Source: a virus. From it: a stretch of 27,642 nucleotides of DNA. The stretch spans positions 1-27,642 of the IMG/VR virus record IMGVR_UViG_3300021961_000489; one strand, 5' to 3'. Below are positions 1-7,837 of the stretch, one piece after another (position 1 is the first letter of the stretch; each line of letters starts with the position of its first letter). The notes below the pieces were generated by a model. That model was not told the origin of the DNA. It saw only the letters and a list, made by a program, of their open reading frames with translations, and searched no databases. A program made the position numbers and the translations under genes.

Positions 1-97
1 CCGAGAAGTTGTCGTTGCACTTGATGAAGGCATCACGCAACGGATCTCCCGTTCCATCATTGGGTACTGTCCCGACGTCGATTGGCTGCTGTGCCAT
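1..97 (-). CDS. Partial virion protein with a GTxxNDGTGDPLRxAF N-terminus
   Basis: Only the first 32 codons lie in the window; the gene runs off the left edge. The N-terminus reads MAQQPIDVGTVPNDGTGDPL, followed by RDAFIKCNDNF. From memory, this NDGTGDPLR-x-AF-x-K-x-N-x-NF pattern is a recurring start of phage tail-fibre, spike and other structural proteins. The ATG lies 3 nt after the stop of the preceding gene, so the two are probably co-transcribed downstream of the capsid gene. Which structural protein it is cannot be decided without the rest of the gene. Confidence 0.75.
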   Translation of the reverse strand, partial: MAQQPIDVGTVPNDGTGDPLRDAFIKCNDNFS

Positions 98-100
98 ACC

Positions 101-466
101 TCAGTATTTCTTGCTGAACTTAGTGTTCGTCGGTGAGAAGCCGACCTGCAACTTGGTTCCCCCGCATTTCACGCGCACCTCGGGGTTGTCCCGCTCCACC
201 TCACGCAGGAACTGAGAGTCTTTCCAGCACTCGTAGCCTAGTTTTGCGCCCCAATGATGGTACAGCGTCGGGTCGATACGCATACGCAACCGACCAATGC
301 CGTCGATGCTGCGAAGATCCTGCTGGCTGTCCTTTGCGATGCGCTTCTGGTGCACTTCGGCATTCACCAGATCCGCGTGATATCCGGTAGCCAGTTCTTT
401 GACCACATCCTGACGCAGTTGCGCCGGGAGTCCTTCGAGTACGTTGTCTAGTATGGGTGATTGCAT
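101..466 (-). CDS. Hypothetical head-proximal protein (121 aa)
   Basis: I do not recognise the family. It is the first gene after the major capsid gene, separated from it by a clear intrinsic terminator, so it needs its own promoter or read-through. The start MQSPILDN is chosen because the upstream in-frame start (490) would put translation inside the terminator hairpin. The protein is charged, with a Trp-rich middle (HHWGAKLGYECW) and a C-terminal beta-like stretch (VRVKCGGTKLQVGF). Its position suggests a head-completion or other small virion protein, but that is inference from gene order only. No Shine-Dalgarno is visible; the start follows the terminator's U-tract directly. Confidence 0.7.
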   Translation of the reverse strand: MQSPILDNVLEGLPAQLRQDVVKELATGYHADLVNAEVHQKRIAKDSQQDLRSIDGIGRLRMRIDPTLYHHWGAKLGYECWKDSQFLREVERDNPEVRVKCGGTKLQVGFSPTNTKFSKKY

Positions 467-470
467 GGTA

Positions 471-510
471 TAAAAAAGGGGAGCACCCACCGATATGGCA
501 GATGCTCCCC
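471..510 (-). terminator. Intrinsic terminator after the major capsid gene
   Basis: In the minus-strand transcript GGGGAGCA (plus 503-510) pairs perfectly with TGCTCCCC (plus 478-485) around a 17-nt loop, followed at once by six U residues (plus 472-477). An 8-bp GC-rich stem plus U-tract is the textbook rho-independent form. It sits 13 nt after the capsid stop codon, which fits strong termination of a highly expressed head operon. Confidence 0.9.
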
Positions 511-523
511 ATTGAGTGATTGA

Positions 524-1582
524 TTACGACGCACCAGCGAACATGCCGAAGCCACCGGGGTTCTTCACCACGAGGCCGGCAATGGCCTGCACGAGACGGA
601 TAGGACCGCCGCCAGCGTCAGGGAGATCCTTGACCTCGGGCAGCTTGCAATACCGGATCTCAACCATGTCCATCGGGATGACGTAACCACGATAGGCTTG
701 CGAATCCAAAGCCGCAGAGTTCTTGCCACCGATGAAGGTGGTCGGATGTAGCACGATGCGTCCGAAGTCCCCCTCGAACAGATCGAGCGAAGAGGTGAAC
801 GTGGAGCTGGACAGCTCCTGATTGAACGTGCGGACGCTGGTGGCAGCGATGCTGTTCGTGTTGGCAACCTGCGTGGCAGAAGAGCTGGTCAGGTTGGTGA
901 ACGCACGCTTCAGGGTCGTGCCGAGGATGCAGTCGTAGTCACGATACACGCCCGTCTTGGAGTAGATGGCGGTGAGGACGTTCTGCACGGTGGACTCAGC
1001 GAAGTTCGCCGAGGTGACGGAGCTGATGGCGTTGGTGGCCGCAGTGCCCGGGGTCACGCCGCCAGCAGGAGCGAAGGCGGAACCGGAGGCAAGAGCACCA
1101 ATGTTAGAGCTGTTGGTGCCGAGGAGCCAGTTACCGAGGGAACCAGTCTGGTAGGCAGTGGAGGAACCGTTGTCCTGCTGCGCCGCCTGATTGGTGCAGA
1201 GGAACGTACTCTCCATATCCCGTTTAATCTCAACAAGGAGCTTTGCAACCGAGTATGCGATTTCGCTTGCAGCACCAGCAACATTCTGCGTCTCGGCGAT
1301 GAAACCAACACGAGCGTTGCGACGGAACGCCTGAGCGTAGTTGGTAACGCGCAGACGATTGGCCGACTCGTTCGTGTAGCTGGAGACGTCAGTGCCGTCG
1401 ATCACGCCGCCAAGCTGAGGGGCGGAGTAATCGTCACATTGCCATGACATGACTACGTTTCCAAGATCCCTCCCCTTGGGAGACATCGACACAAAGGGTG
1501 TACTTTTAGCGTCGACGTTAGCGATATAGTCGGCCAATTCCTCGCGGACGCCGACCTGATTGTTTACACCAAGATATGCCAT
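524..1582 (-). CDS. Major capsid protein, SU10/DUF5309-like (HK97 fold)
   Basis: The 352-residue product forms the icosahedral shell. The N-terminus (REELADYIANVDAKSTPF near residues 13-30, then MSWQCDDYSAP) matches the pattern I know from phage SU10-type major head proteins (Pfam DUF5309): a helix ending in an 'N-D-TPF' loop followed by a W-Q-D strand. A second typical feature is the NYAQAFRR segment near residue 80. The gene follows the scaffold gene by 4 nt and is followed by a terminator, the usual order portal, scaffold, capsid. The leader (CTAAAAACCTAATACT before ATG) has no Shine-Dalgarno, surprising for what should be the most abundant protein. Residues 160-240 are Ser/Thr/Ala-rich and may be a surface insertion. 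Confidence 0.88.
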   Translation of the reverse strand: MAYLGVNNQVGVREELADYIANVDAKSTPFVSMSPKGRDLGNVVMSWQCDDYSAPQLGGVIDGTDVSSYTNESANRLRVTNYAQAFRRNARVGFIAETQNVAGAASEIAYSVAKLLVEIKRDMESTFLCTNQAAQQDNGSSTAYQTGSLGNWLLGTNSSNIGALASGSAFAPAGGVTPGTAATNAISSVTSANFAESTVQNVLTAIYSKTGVYRDYDCILGTTLKRAFTNLTSSSATQVANTNSIAATSVRTFNQELSSSTFTSSLDLFEGDFGRIVLHPTTFIGGKNSAALDSQAYRGYVIPMDMVEIRYCKLPEVKDLPDAGGGPIRLVQAIAGLVVKNPGGFGMFAGAS

Positions 1583-1586
1583 AGTA

Positions 1587-2603
1587 TTAGGTTTTTAGAA
1601 TTGTGTGTTGAAGCAACCGCGACAGATCAGCAGTGCTCCCACTTTGGCTGAACGCCTTCTTCGCAGACCTCGCCGCATCGTTGGCCTTGTCAGACTTGAC
1701 CGGACTCGCCTTGGGAGCCGCAGGCTGCTTCGGGGCCACCTTCACAGGGGCCTTTGCAACCTTCGCACTCTTCTCGCGTTCCATTCGAGCCTTCCGACCT
1801 TCTAGGAAGTCACCGATGGCAATCTGATAATCCGGAAACGACGCAAGCTGTGGCATCTGCCGCAACACCTGCTGCGCTTCCGAATACGTCGGATTGCTCC
1901 GGTCCTTCCACCAAGGATACGATGCCTCCGCAACTGGCCGCACTTGTTTGTAAGTGTTGAGGAATTGGTGCCGCGTTGGGATGTGAACATCCAAGGCATC
2001 CTCGACTCGTCGCCGAATCGCCTTGATCTCATCCGCGCTGTACTCTTTCCCGCCCACCTCGCATCCGTCAGCGTTGTCCTCGCACCATCTCTTCAACTCC
2101 CGGGCCTTGCGGTACTCATCGCTGAGTTTCGCCTCGTCCCAGATGTCGGAGAACGGGTTATCGGTCGTCGCTGCCGCCTGCGGTACTGCCGCCTGCTGCT
2201 CAAGAGCTTCCAGCTTCGTCCGCGCCTCATTCAGCTCCCGCTCCAAGGCTTCCGCTTTTGCTGCGGCTTCCTTCTTTTGGGCAACGAGCTTGTTGATGCG
2301 CTTCTGGACTCCAGCCGGTTCGTCCTCGGTAGCGTCTTCAGTCTGCTGAGAAGTCTCTTCTTCCTCAGCGGGATCCTCCACGGGTGTCGCCTCCCCGGTC
2401 TCAGCAGTCTCGGACGCTGACTCCTCGGCAACCGGCTCATCTGCACTCGCAGCGGCTGGTTCCGGTTCCTCGACAGCTTTCGGATTCTCAGAGAACCGAG
2501 TCTCCAACAGTTTCGCCAACGCCACCGTGTCGAGCGGGAGCGGGTTGAGCGGTTGTGCCGTGTTTTGTTGGGGTGTCGCTTCCCCGGTTTGTGTTGCTTC
2601 CAT
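1587..2603 (-). CDS. Head scaffolding protein
   Basis: A 338-residue low-complexity protein lying directly before the capsid gene. The first 120 residues are acidic and Pro/Ala/Glu/Thr-rich; residues about 115-150 form a predicted coiled coil (heptad-like Lys/Ala/Glu/Leu); the C-terminus is Lys/Ala/Pro-rich and ends with a short helical segment (KKAFSQSGSTADLSRLLQ) of the kind that binds coat protein in scaffolding proteins. Scaffolds help the shell assemble and are then lost. Position and composition make the call; no enzymatic motif is seen. The start is uncertain: ATG 2603 is preferred because a perfect hairpin (2640-2657) ends only 10 nt before the alternative ATG at 2630 and AGGG precedes 2603, though the spacing is long. 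Confidence 0.75.
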   Translation of the reverse strand: MEATQTGEATPQQNTAQPLNPLPLDTVALAKLLETRFSENPKAVEEPEPAAASADEPVAEESASETAETGEATPVEDPAEEEETSQQTEDATEDEPAGVQKRINKLVAQKKEAAAKAEALERELNEARTKLEALEQQAAVPQAAATTDNPFSDIWDEAKLSDEYRKARELKRWCEDNADGCEVGGKEYSADEIKAIRRRVEDALDVHIPTRHQFLNTYKQVRPVAEASYPWWKDRSNPTYSEAQQVLRQMPQLASFPDYQIAIGDFLEGRKARMEREKSAKVAKAPVKVAPKQPAAPKASPVKSDKANDAARSAKKAFSQSGSTADLSRLLQHTILKT

Positions 2604-2639
2604 GCTTTTTAGGCCCTGCAAGTCGGGCATACTACGACA

Positions 2640-2657
2640 GGGTTTAACGCTAAACCC
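2640..2657 (-). promoter_or_regulatory. Perfect 7-bp hairpin just upstream of the scaffold gene
   Basis: GGGTTTA (2640-2646) and TAAACCC (2651-2657) are perfectly complementary around a 4-nt loop. In the minus transcript the stem lies 37 nt before the preferred scaffold start and 10 nt before the alternative one. No U-tract follows, so it is not a standard terminator. A translational control or RNA-processing element is possible. Confidence 0.45.
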
Positions 2658-2681
2658 AGAAAGCTGAAGCCCTGATGAACC

Positions 2682-2697
2682 ACGTTATCGCTAACGT
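2682..2697 (-). promoter_or_regulatory. Short dyad ACGTTA-TCGC-TAACGT
   Basis: A perfect 6-bp inverted repeat with a 4-nt loop in the 328-nt gap before the scaffold gene. It could be an operator or a small RNA hairpin; no function can be assigned. Confidence 0.3.
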
Positions 2698-2712
2698 CAA
2701 CAAAGAAAAAAT

Positions 2713-2815
2713 AACTCAGCAACTTGGAATTTACACAAGAAACCCACCCGGTCTCAGCTTATGGGTTTTCTGTGGGTCTGTTTTTCAGTGAAATTCCTTA
2801 TGTTTTTGCTGAGTT
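2713..2815. repeat. 10-bp inverted repeat flanking G-rich repeats
   Basis: AACTCAGCAA (2713-2722) and TTGCTGAGTT (2806-2815) are perfect reverse complements 83 nt apart. Between and beyond them lie G-tract repeats. The arms could close a large RNA stem in the leader of the scaffold-capsid transcript, or could be paired protein-binding sites. Confidence 0.4.
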
Positions 2816-2858
2816 CTAGGATTCCTGTGGGTTTTTTGTGGGTTTTCTATGGGTCTGT
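2760..2858. repeat. Near-identical 22-bp direct repeats with G-tracts
   Basis: The segments 2760-2781 and 2837-2858 share the pattern T[A/G]TGGGTTTTCT[G/A]TGGGTCTGT and differ at two positions. With neighbouring copies of TGTGGGTTT they give six GGG tracts on the plus strand. Four of these, at 2829, 2840, 2851 and 2859, are spaced 8, 8 and 5 nt apart. The plus strand is the template strand for the head genes. The stretch 2631-2958 has no convincing gene on either strand. Confidence 0.5.
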
Positions 2859-2899
2859 GGGTTTGCAGGTTTAGACCCCCTATCTTTGAAAACCATTTA

Positions 2900-2920
2900 A
2901 GTCCCGCTTTTGTGGGGACT
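2900..2920 (-). promoter_or_regulatory. Hairpin after the portal operon's small gene
   Basis: AGTCCC (2900-2905) pairs with GGGACT (2915-2920) around a 9-nt loop; a second hairpin, GGGTT-CTA-AACCC, lies at 2934-2946. Both follow the stop codon of the 77-residue gene in the minus transcript. There is no U-tract after either, so they are at best weak or factor-dependent terminators, or 3'-end stabilising stems. Confidence 0.35.
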
Positions 2921-2958
2921 GTACCGAAAACAGGGGTTCTAAACCCGCAAAGCCGCAG

Positions 2959-3192
2959 CTATTCCACGTCCAGCTTCAGACCCATCTCCACGAGGAACGA
3001 GCGTGCATCCGATAGAGCAGCCGCCCTTCCACAGTTGTAGGCCCGCGCCTCTGGAGTCAGTGCCGAGTTGATCGCTGCGGAGACCTCGTCAGCAATCAAT
3101 TCACCCAGCACCTGCCGCAATGCACGCAGCACCGGCTCATGTTCCCCCACACCACCCAGCGCCATCTTGAGCTGTTCGTCGGTCATTCTCAT
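2959..3192 (-). CDS. Small conserved-looking protein between portal and scaffold
   Basis: A 77-residue protein whose ATG overlaps the portal stop in ATGA (3189-3192), so translation is probably coupled to that of the portal. It is mostly helical: an N-terminal segment (DEQLKMALGGVG), a middle helix (EPVLRALRQVLGELIADEV) and a C-terminal helix (ARSFLVEMGLKLD). One cysteine, no membrane segment. Small genes at this place are common in podovirus head operons, but no role is established here. A second in-frame ATG is two codons downstream. Confidence 0.75.
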   Translation of the reverse strand: MRMTDEQLKMALGGVGEHEPVLRALRQVLGELIADEVSAAINSALTPEARAYNCGRAAALSDARSFLVEMGLKLDVE

Positions 3193-5297
3193 TGAGGAGT
3201 CGCTCCGGGTTGCACACCAAGCCGTCCAGTGACCGCGTTCTGCTGCTGTTGCACGCTGAATTGCAGGTTCTCGACGTACTTCTGCAAATTCGCTTGGAAC
3301 AACGGATCCTGCTGAACCTGCTGCTGGTATTTCGGGTTCGCCTGCAGGATCTGCTGCGCGAAGTTCAACCGAGCCTGCGCCGTAGGATCGTTCTCACGCA
3401 GCTTCGGAGGATTTCCAAGGCTCATCAGGCCAAGTTCGTCGTTGGTCTCGTCGAACATCTTCTGCGAGGCCGGTCCAGCCTGCATGATAAGCTCATTCGC
3501 AAGCGTCGGATCAATCGCACGCAACGCCAGACCCACGAGCTTGGTGCGATCCACCACACCAACGCTGTCCAGAGGCAACACGAGGCTCGAAAGCGCCTTG
3601 AGCTTCTCGGTCACAAGGTCGGTCTGCAGCTCCCGCACGTCGAACTTGAGGCTGACATCGAACTCTTGGACGTTGGTGCTCAGGGGAACGTTGCTGCCGG
3701 TGATACGCGCCACTTCCTCTGGCCCGGTGTACTGCAACGTAAGGCTCAGGACCTGCCGGAACGCCTCGGTCCAGCCGTGCAGCCAGTTGTTTACGAGCCG
3801 TTGCTGACGCATCTGGGTGAGCGCAGGAGGCACCTTTTCGGTGGGCCTTCCGAAGTACCGATCCACCTGCGTCTCGATGGCTGCGATGAGGTTAAACGCC
3901 ACGCTCGGCTCCCGGGCAGGCGGCTGCATGAACGAGATCTCACCCGGACGCAGCACCGGAATCTGCACCGCAGGCCCTAGACGCAGGTTTCCGCCCCGAG
4001 TCTTTGGCACTTGGATGGGAGGAATCGTGTTGAGGCTCGTGTAGTCGAAGATCGAGTCGCGCTGGGCCTTGATCTCGTTCTGCCAAGTCGCGCAGATCTC
4101 CGGAACGCCACGGCTCTCGACGATCTTTCGGTGGATCACCTCAGAACGCCACACGATGAACGGATATTGCCCGTGCTCGTAGTCGATCAACTCGAACTTG
4201 CCCCAAGCATTGCCCACTTGTGGACAGAATACTGTGCAGTAAACGCCCGGGACACCGTCCTCATCGAGCGCTTTTTGATACGCGTAGACAACCTCGATCA
4301 GGTTCTCACGGTCGAGCACCGCATTATTCGTCAGCCCAATCGTGTAGGTGTAGTCAGAGAAGTTGGAGAACCGTCCCCTAGTGGCAATCGCCTGCTTGGC
4401 CCACTCCTCATCCCAGTCGTCGGTCTCGACATGCTGCATCACCTCGATCTCGGTCATGTAGCAACGCCTGAAAACCACACGCGCAGACTGGATGTCGGTC
4501 GTCTCCGGCGGGAAAGCCAGCTCATCATAGGGAGCCAACGCCGCAACACTCGGAGAGTTCTTCACCAGCGTCGGCACATAGATCTCGCACTCACCCTCCT
4601 CACGCAGATCCTTCACACACTCCAGAGCCTTGCGCTTCTTGAGATTCGGGAAAGCCGCCATGAGCAGCTCGGCCAACTGATCGGTGGCATCCGGATTCGC
4701 TAGAAGATTCGGCAGGTCCGCCAGCACGCTTCCTTGAGGGCTCTGAGCCGCGATCTGCATGAGCTGCTCGACCGTGACGTACTGCTCCTTCTGCCCGATC
4801 TCCTGCTGCCACGAGACATGGCATCCGGCCCAGCCGTAGGTCCACAGATACTGACTCAGCAGCTCCACCTCACGGGTCATGTCCGTGTAGAGCTTCTGGT
4901 TCATCACCCAGTCCATGAGGCTGTGCGCCGTCACCGCGGTGTCCAAGCTACGCACGTTGGTGGGAGCCACGCGCAGCATCGAGCGCCAGAAGGCCGTGGA
5001 GCACACATCGACCAGCCCGTTGACCACCTCGTCGGCCAGCGGGATCCGCGTATCGGAGGCACCGTCCCAAGGGAAAGCCATCTTCCCGTTGGGCTGGTTG
5101 TCGTTCCACTTCTTGCCGTCCCCGCTCTGACCGTCCCAGCGGCAGTACCGGGTGTTCTCGGCCTGCCCTACCCTCGTCCCCAGACCAAAGTCCGTTGCCG
5201 CACGGCGCAGCTCCTCGTTCAGCGCCCCCACGTCCGGCGCGTCACCCACATGCGCCATTGCATCACCACTGGTCTTGTAGCTCGTTGCGTATTGCAT
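3189..5297 (-). CDS. Portal protein
   Basis: A 702-residue protein lying straight after the large terminase gene, close in size to the P22-type portal (about 725 residues). It forms the dodecameric ring at the DNA-entry vertex and docks the packaging motor. Features seen: an N-terminal region rich in Trp/Asp, a conserved-looking central stretch (SRGVPEICATWQNEIKAQRD) followed by a Pro-rich loop (TIPPIQVPKTRGG), a long helical region after residue 500, and a Gln-rich C-terminal barrel-like tail. The start at 5297 (MQYATSYK) is preferred because AAAGGG lies 6 nt upstream; a TTG start at 5333 would add 12 residues but lies in a TTGCTT-TTT-AAGCAA hairpin directly after the terminase stop. The family call rests on position, size and overall pattern. 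Confidence 0.85.
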   Translation of the reverse strand: MQYATSYKTSGDAMAHVGDAPDVGALNEELRRAATDFGLGTRVGQAENTRYCRWDGQSGDGKKWNDNQPNGKMAFPWDGASDTRIPLADEVVNGLVDVCSTAFWRSMLRVAPTNVRSLDTAVTAHSLMDWVMNQKLYTDMTREVELLSQYLWTYGWAGCHVSWQQEIGQKEQYVTVEQLMQIAAQSPQGSVLADLPNLLANPDATDQLAELLMAAFPNLKKRKALECVKDLREEGECEIYVPTLVKNSPSVAALAPYDELAFPPETTDIQSARVVFRRCYMTEIEVMQHVETDDWDEEWAKQAIATRGRFSNFSDYTYTIGLTNNAVLDRENLIEVVYAYQKALDEDGVPGVYCTVFCPQVGNAWGKFELIDYEHGQYPFIVWRSEVIHRKIVESRGVPEICATWQNEIKAQRDSIFDYTSLNTIPPIQVPKTRGGNLRLGPAVQIPVLRPGEISFMQPPAREPSVAFNLIAAIETQVDRYFGRPTEKVPPALTQMRQQRLVNNWLHGWTEAFRQVLSLTLQYTGPEEVARITGSNVPLSTNVQEFDVSLKFDVRELQTDLVTEKLKALSSLVLPLDSVGVVDRTKLVGLALRAIDPTLANELIMQAGPASQKMFDETNDELGLMSLGNPPKLRENDPTAQARLNFAQQILQANPKYQQQVQQDPLFQANLQKYVENLQFSVQQQQNAVTGRLGVQPGATPQ

Positions 5298-5335
5298 CTG
5301 CAGCCCTTTGGTCTCTTTTTGCTTAAAAAGCAACG

Positions 5336-7165
5336 CTAATACCCCCCTCCGCCGTAGCTATCCAGCCCGCCGGCACCCACATGCTCGATCTTGGAGATAA
5401 GCAGCATGCCCAAGCAGTCGATGGGATCCTTCGATGCACCCTTCTGCCCATCCCTCCCAGTATGCTCGCTCATGCACCAGATCAGATTGTGAAGATCGTC
5501 GACCACGTAGAGCCGCGGTTCGTTGAGTGACGTCAGTGGCTTGGTGGCGTCGTAACTCAGATCCGAGTTGATGGCAGCCGTACGCTGGTCAACCGGCACA
5601 CCCGGGGCTGGAATGAACGCCATGCCATCGTCCTGATCGCTAGGCTCGGCCAGTAGGTCAATCAATGTTGTACCACCCTGCTCGCTGAGTGCCGGACTGC
5701 CACCTGCCCTCGGGTCAATCAGCCGCATCACCGGCTCACCACGGCCAATCTCTTCCTCGATGGTCCTGAATAGCTGCCGGTACTCGATGACGCTCCGACC
5801 CGCCTCCAACGTCTGCGCTGGCCCCGGCTTCCCGTCCGCCTTCTCGCTTGCCAGCGCCCACTCGCCGTACCCGGTGAAGTCCGGGAACTCGCGCACCACC
5901 ACCTTCCTCCCGTCCTCGTAGACCAATAGCCATAGGCAGTACCAGTTACGGCTGCCAGCCGGGTCGCAGACCATGTACAGCGTGCCCCCATCCGGAATCT
6001 TGCTTCTAGGTATGCAGTGCGTCTCGGGTCGGAACCTCGCAAACGCCTTGCCGATGTTGTCAGAAGCCCAGCCATAGGCACGCGTCAGGATCTGCCCCAT
6101 CGGCGCTCCCACCAGCTTGGAACGCATCTCATCCCACGGGTTGTAGGGGTTGTCCTCAGAGAAGAAGAACACCGTGGACCGATTCTGCTTCTCCAGCCGC
6201 ATAACCCTAGGTGCCTTCCCTACAGGCCATGTGGGCAATCCCTGCTTCCCAACCAGCATCTGACCCTTGTGCCACTCGGTAATGGCAGCCCCACCAGTGA
6301 ACTCCTTGTACACGCTCGCCACACCCTCCAGCGGGGTCTGGGTCACCAGCAGCTTGCCCCTGCGTGTAACCAACCGGTACCTCAGCGTATCTACCCAGCT
6401 CTGCGGCACCAGCTCGTCGCACCAGATCAGGTCCGCCTCCCGACCCTCAATCGTGTTCTCCGACTGCGTGTAGTTCAGGAAGTCGCACCTCGAACCGTTG
6501 GGCAAGATGAAGGAGCCATCCGTGAAGCCGTTCTTCCGGCTGTAGTTCAGGTAGTGGATCTTCCCCTTCTTCGTCGCCTTCAAAGCCACCGGTAGGTACT
6601 GGTAGATCGCAGGCTGTTGCACCGTGACACTCGTGGCGTTGCTGGTATGGCAGCACAGCACGTTGCAGTTCTCCTTGCTCAGCAGCGTCTCCACCACCCG
6701 CCTAGCGGCCCACAGGGTCTTCCCAGCCCGGTTGCCACCAGAGATCAGCAACTCGCTACACTCAGCCCATACCCGATTCGCCAGCTCCCAGTGGTCCGGT
6801 ACGAAACCGTAGGTGAAGGGATCAGCCTTCTCCAGCAAGCACAGTTGGGTCCGCTGGTCGCGTAGCTCCAAGGCTCGGGGATGATCCGCACGGACCTTCG
6901 GGATCACAGGATGCTGCGGCTGCTCGTTCCACCACGCGATGTTGCACTTCTCACGGCAGAAGCGGTTGGTCTCCTTGTCCGGTATGAACGACTTGGAGCA
7001 GGTCAGACACTTCCGGGCAGGGCGATTTGCAAAGTTTTTTCTCTCTGAAGAATGCGTCGCCTTTGTCGGCCCCTCGGAATGCTCGACCCCCTCCCCCCCT
7101 ATGCCTGACGCATCCGGTATGACCGACTCGGATTCTTCACGATGATACTGGCTTATGCTTGGCAT
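5336..7165 (-). CDS. terL: Terminase large subunit with N-terminal zinc-finger-like extension
   Basis: The packaging motor ATPase and nuclease, 609 residues. Walker A is GGNRAGKT (143-150), Walker B is LIWCDE (246-251), and TQTP (275-278) fits the coupling motif. The nuclease half shows the expected acidic set: CDPAGSRNW (Asp401), LIDPRAGG (Asp484) and KDPIDCLG (Asp580). Unusually, the N-terminus carries a CxxC-x13-CxxxC cluster (Cys53, 56, 70, 74) that looks like a small zinc finger. The start is supported by GAGAGGA five to six nt before the ATG. The gene is 42 nt after the probable small terminase; the gap is AT-rich (TATTATATTTAATT) and may hold a promoter. The C-terminus is glycine-rich. 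Confidence 0.95.
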   Translation of the reverse strand: MPSISQYHREESESVIPDASGIGGEGVEHSEGPTKATHSSERKNFANRPARKCLTCSKSFIPDKETNRFCREKCNIAWWNEQPQHPVIPKVRADHPRALELRDQRTQLCLLEKADPFTYGFVPDHWELANRVWAECSELLISGGNRAGKTLWAARRVVETLLSKENCNVLCCHTSNATSVTVQQPAIYQYLPVALKATKKGKIHYLNYSRKNGFTDGSFILPNGSRCDFLNYTQSENTIEGREADLIWCDELVPQSWVDTLRYRLVTRRGKLLVTQTPLEGVASVYKEFTGGAAITEWHKGQMLVGKQGLPTWPVGKAPRVMRLEKQNRSTVFFFSEDNPYNPWDEMRSKLVGAPMGQILTRAYGWASDNIGKAFARFRPETHCIPRSKIPDGGTLYMVCDPAGSRNWYCLWLLVYEDGRKVVVREFPDFTGYGEWALASEKADGKPGPAQTLEAGRSVIEYRQLFRTIEEEIGRGEPVMRLIDPRAGGSPALSEQGGTTLIDLLAEPSDQDDGMAFIPAPGVPVDQRTAAINSDLSYDATKPLTSLNEPRLYVVDDLHNLIWCMSEHTGRDGQKGASKDPIDCLGMLLISKIEHVGAGGLDSYGGGGY

Positions 7166-7207
7166 CAGATCCTCTCAATTAAATATAATACCTATTGTGC
7201 CCTGCGT

Positions 7208-7837
7208 TCAGGAGCCTTCCGGGAGCACCTCTGCGTTGGTCTCGACCTCGACAACGTCTTGTTGGCCCTTGGTGCCTAGCTCCTTCATCAGGTCCCGGTG
7301 GCTTGCCGTTAACGATAAAGAAGCGTGAATTGACGTGGGTTGGCCCTTTAATGTGTTTAACTTATCAATAGCCACAGCCAGCGATATGGGTAGGGTCCTA
7401 CTATCTATCTCCTCGATCGCCGTATCCGCCAGCCTTCTGGTCCCCTTCCAGATGGCTACCTCGAGAAACCCGGTAACGTCTGACCGCCAAGCCTCTTCGT
7501 TGTCCGGGTAGTCCTGTGGCACCTTGACGCCTCGCACGAGCTTGAACGCGGTGCCTTGGCATAGGCCGGTTTCGTCCGAGATCTTGGCGAGTGACTTGTT
7601 GGTCAGCACACCTTCCACGACTGTGTCTGCGATGTCTTGGGTGAGCTTGGAGTTGTGGTGCTGTCCGGGGTGATTGGTGACCTTGTAGTCGTGTTCCTCG
7701 GCTAGGGCCTTGATCTTATCTGCTAGGGCCTTCGGGCAGCGTGGATCGTCACGCAGAGCCCAAGAAACCATGTTCCGGTCCGTGTTGGCCAGCTTGGCTA
7801 GTGTGTTCTGCGAGACTGCCTTGGTGGGCTTACCCAT
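7208..7837 (-). CDS. Probable terminase small subunit (DNA-binding)
   Basis: A 209-residue protein just upstream of the large terminase, where the DNA-recognition subunit usually lies. Two helix-turn-helix-like segments are visible: residues about 8-35 (NTLAKLANTDRNMVSWALRD, LacI/Cro-like) and about 75-110 (NKSLAKISDETGLCQGTAF). The C-terminal third (AVAIDKLNTLKGQPTSI) resembles the oligomerisation region of several phage small terminases. The start codon overlaps the stop of the glycosyltransferase gene by one base (TGATG), so translation is coupled. It would recognise the packaging site and load the large subunit. A transcription regulator is the main alternative. Confidence 0.7.
   Translation of the reverse strand: MGKPTKAVSQNTLAKLANTDRNMVSWALRDDPRCPKALADKIKALAEEHDYKVTNHPGQHHNSKLTQDIADTVVEGVLTNKSLAKISDETGLCQGTAFKLVRGVKVPQDYPDNEEAWRSDVTGFLEVAIWKGTRRLADTAIEEIDSRTLPISLAVAIDKLNTLKGQPTSIHASLSLTASHRDLMKELGTKGQQDVVEVETNAEVLPEGS

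Noticed and set aside
2684-2710. TTGACG on the minus strand as a sigma70 -35 box
   Set aside because: No acceptable -10 sequence follows at 16-18 nt; the hexamer overlaps the 2682-2697 dyad.
2631-2958. Direct repeats read as a CRISPR array
   Set aside because: Only two 22-bp near-copies and low-complexity GGG units, without regular spacers or cas genes.
3192-4703. Long plus-strand frames (262 and 230 codons) opposite the portal gene
   Set aside because: Leu/Arg/His-rich shadow translations with no recognisable domain or start signal; the minus strand encodes a clear portal protein.
5318-5336. TTGCTT-TTT-AAGCAA hairpin between terminase and portal as a terminator
   Set aside because: The stem is AT-rich and is followed by AAAAG, not by a U-tract; termination here would also separate the portal from the terminase operon.
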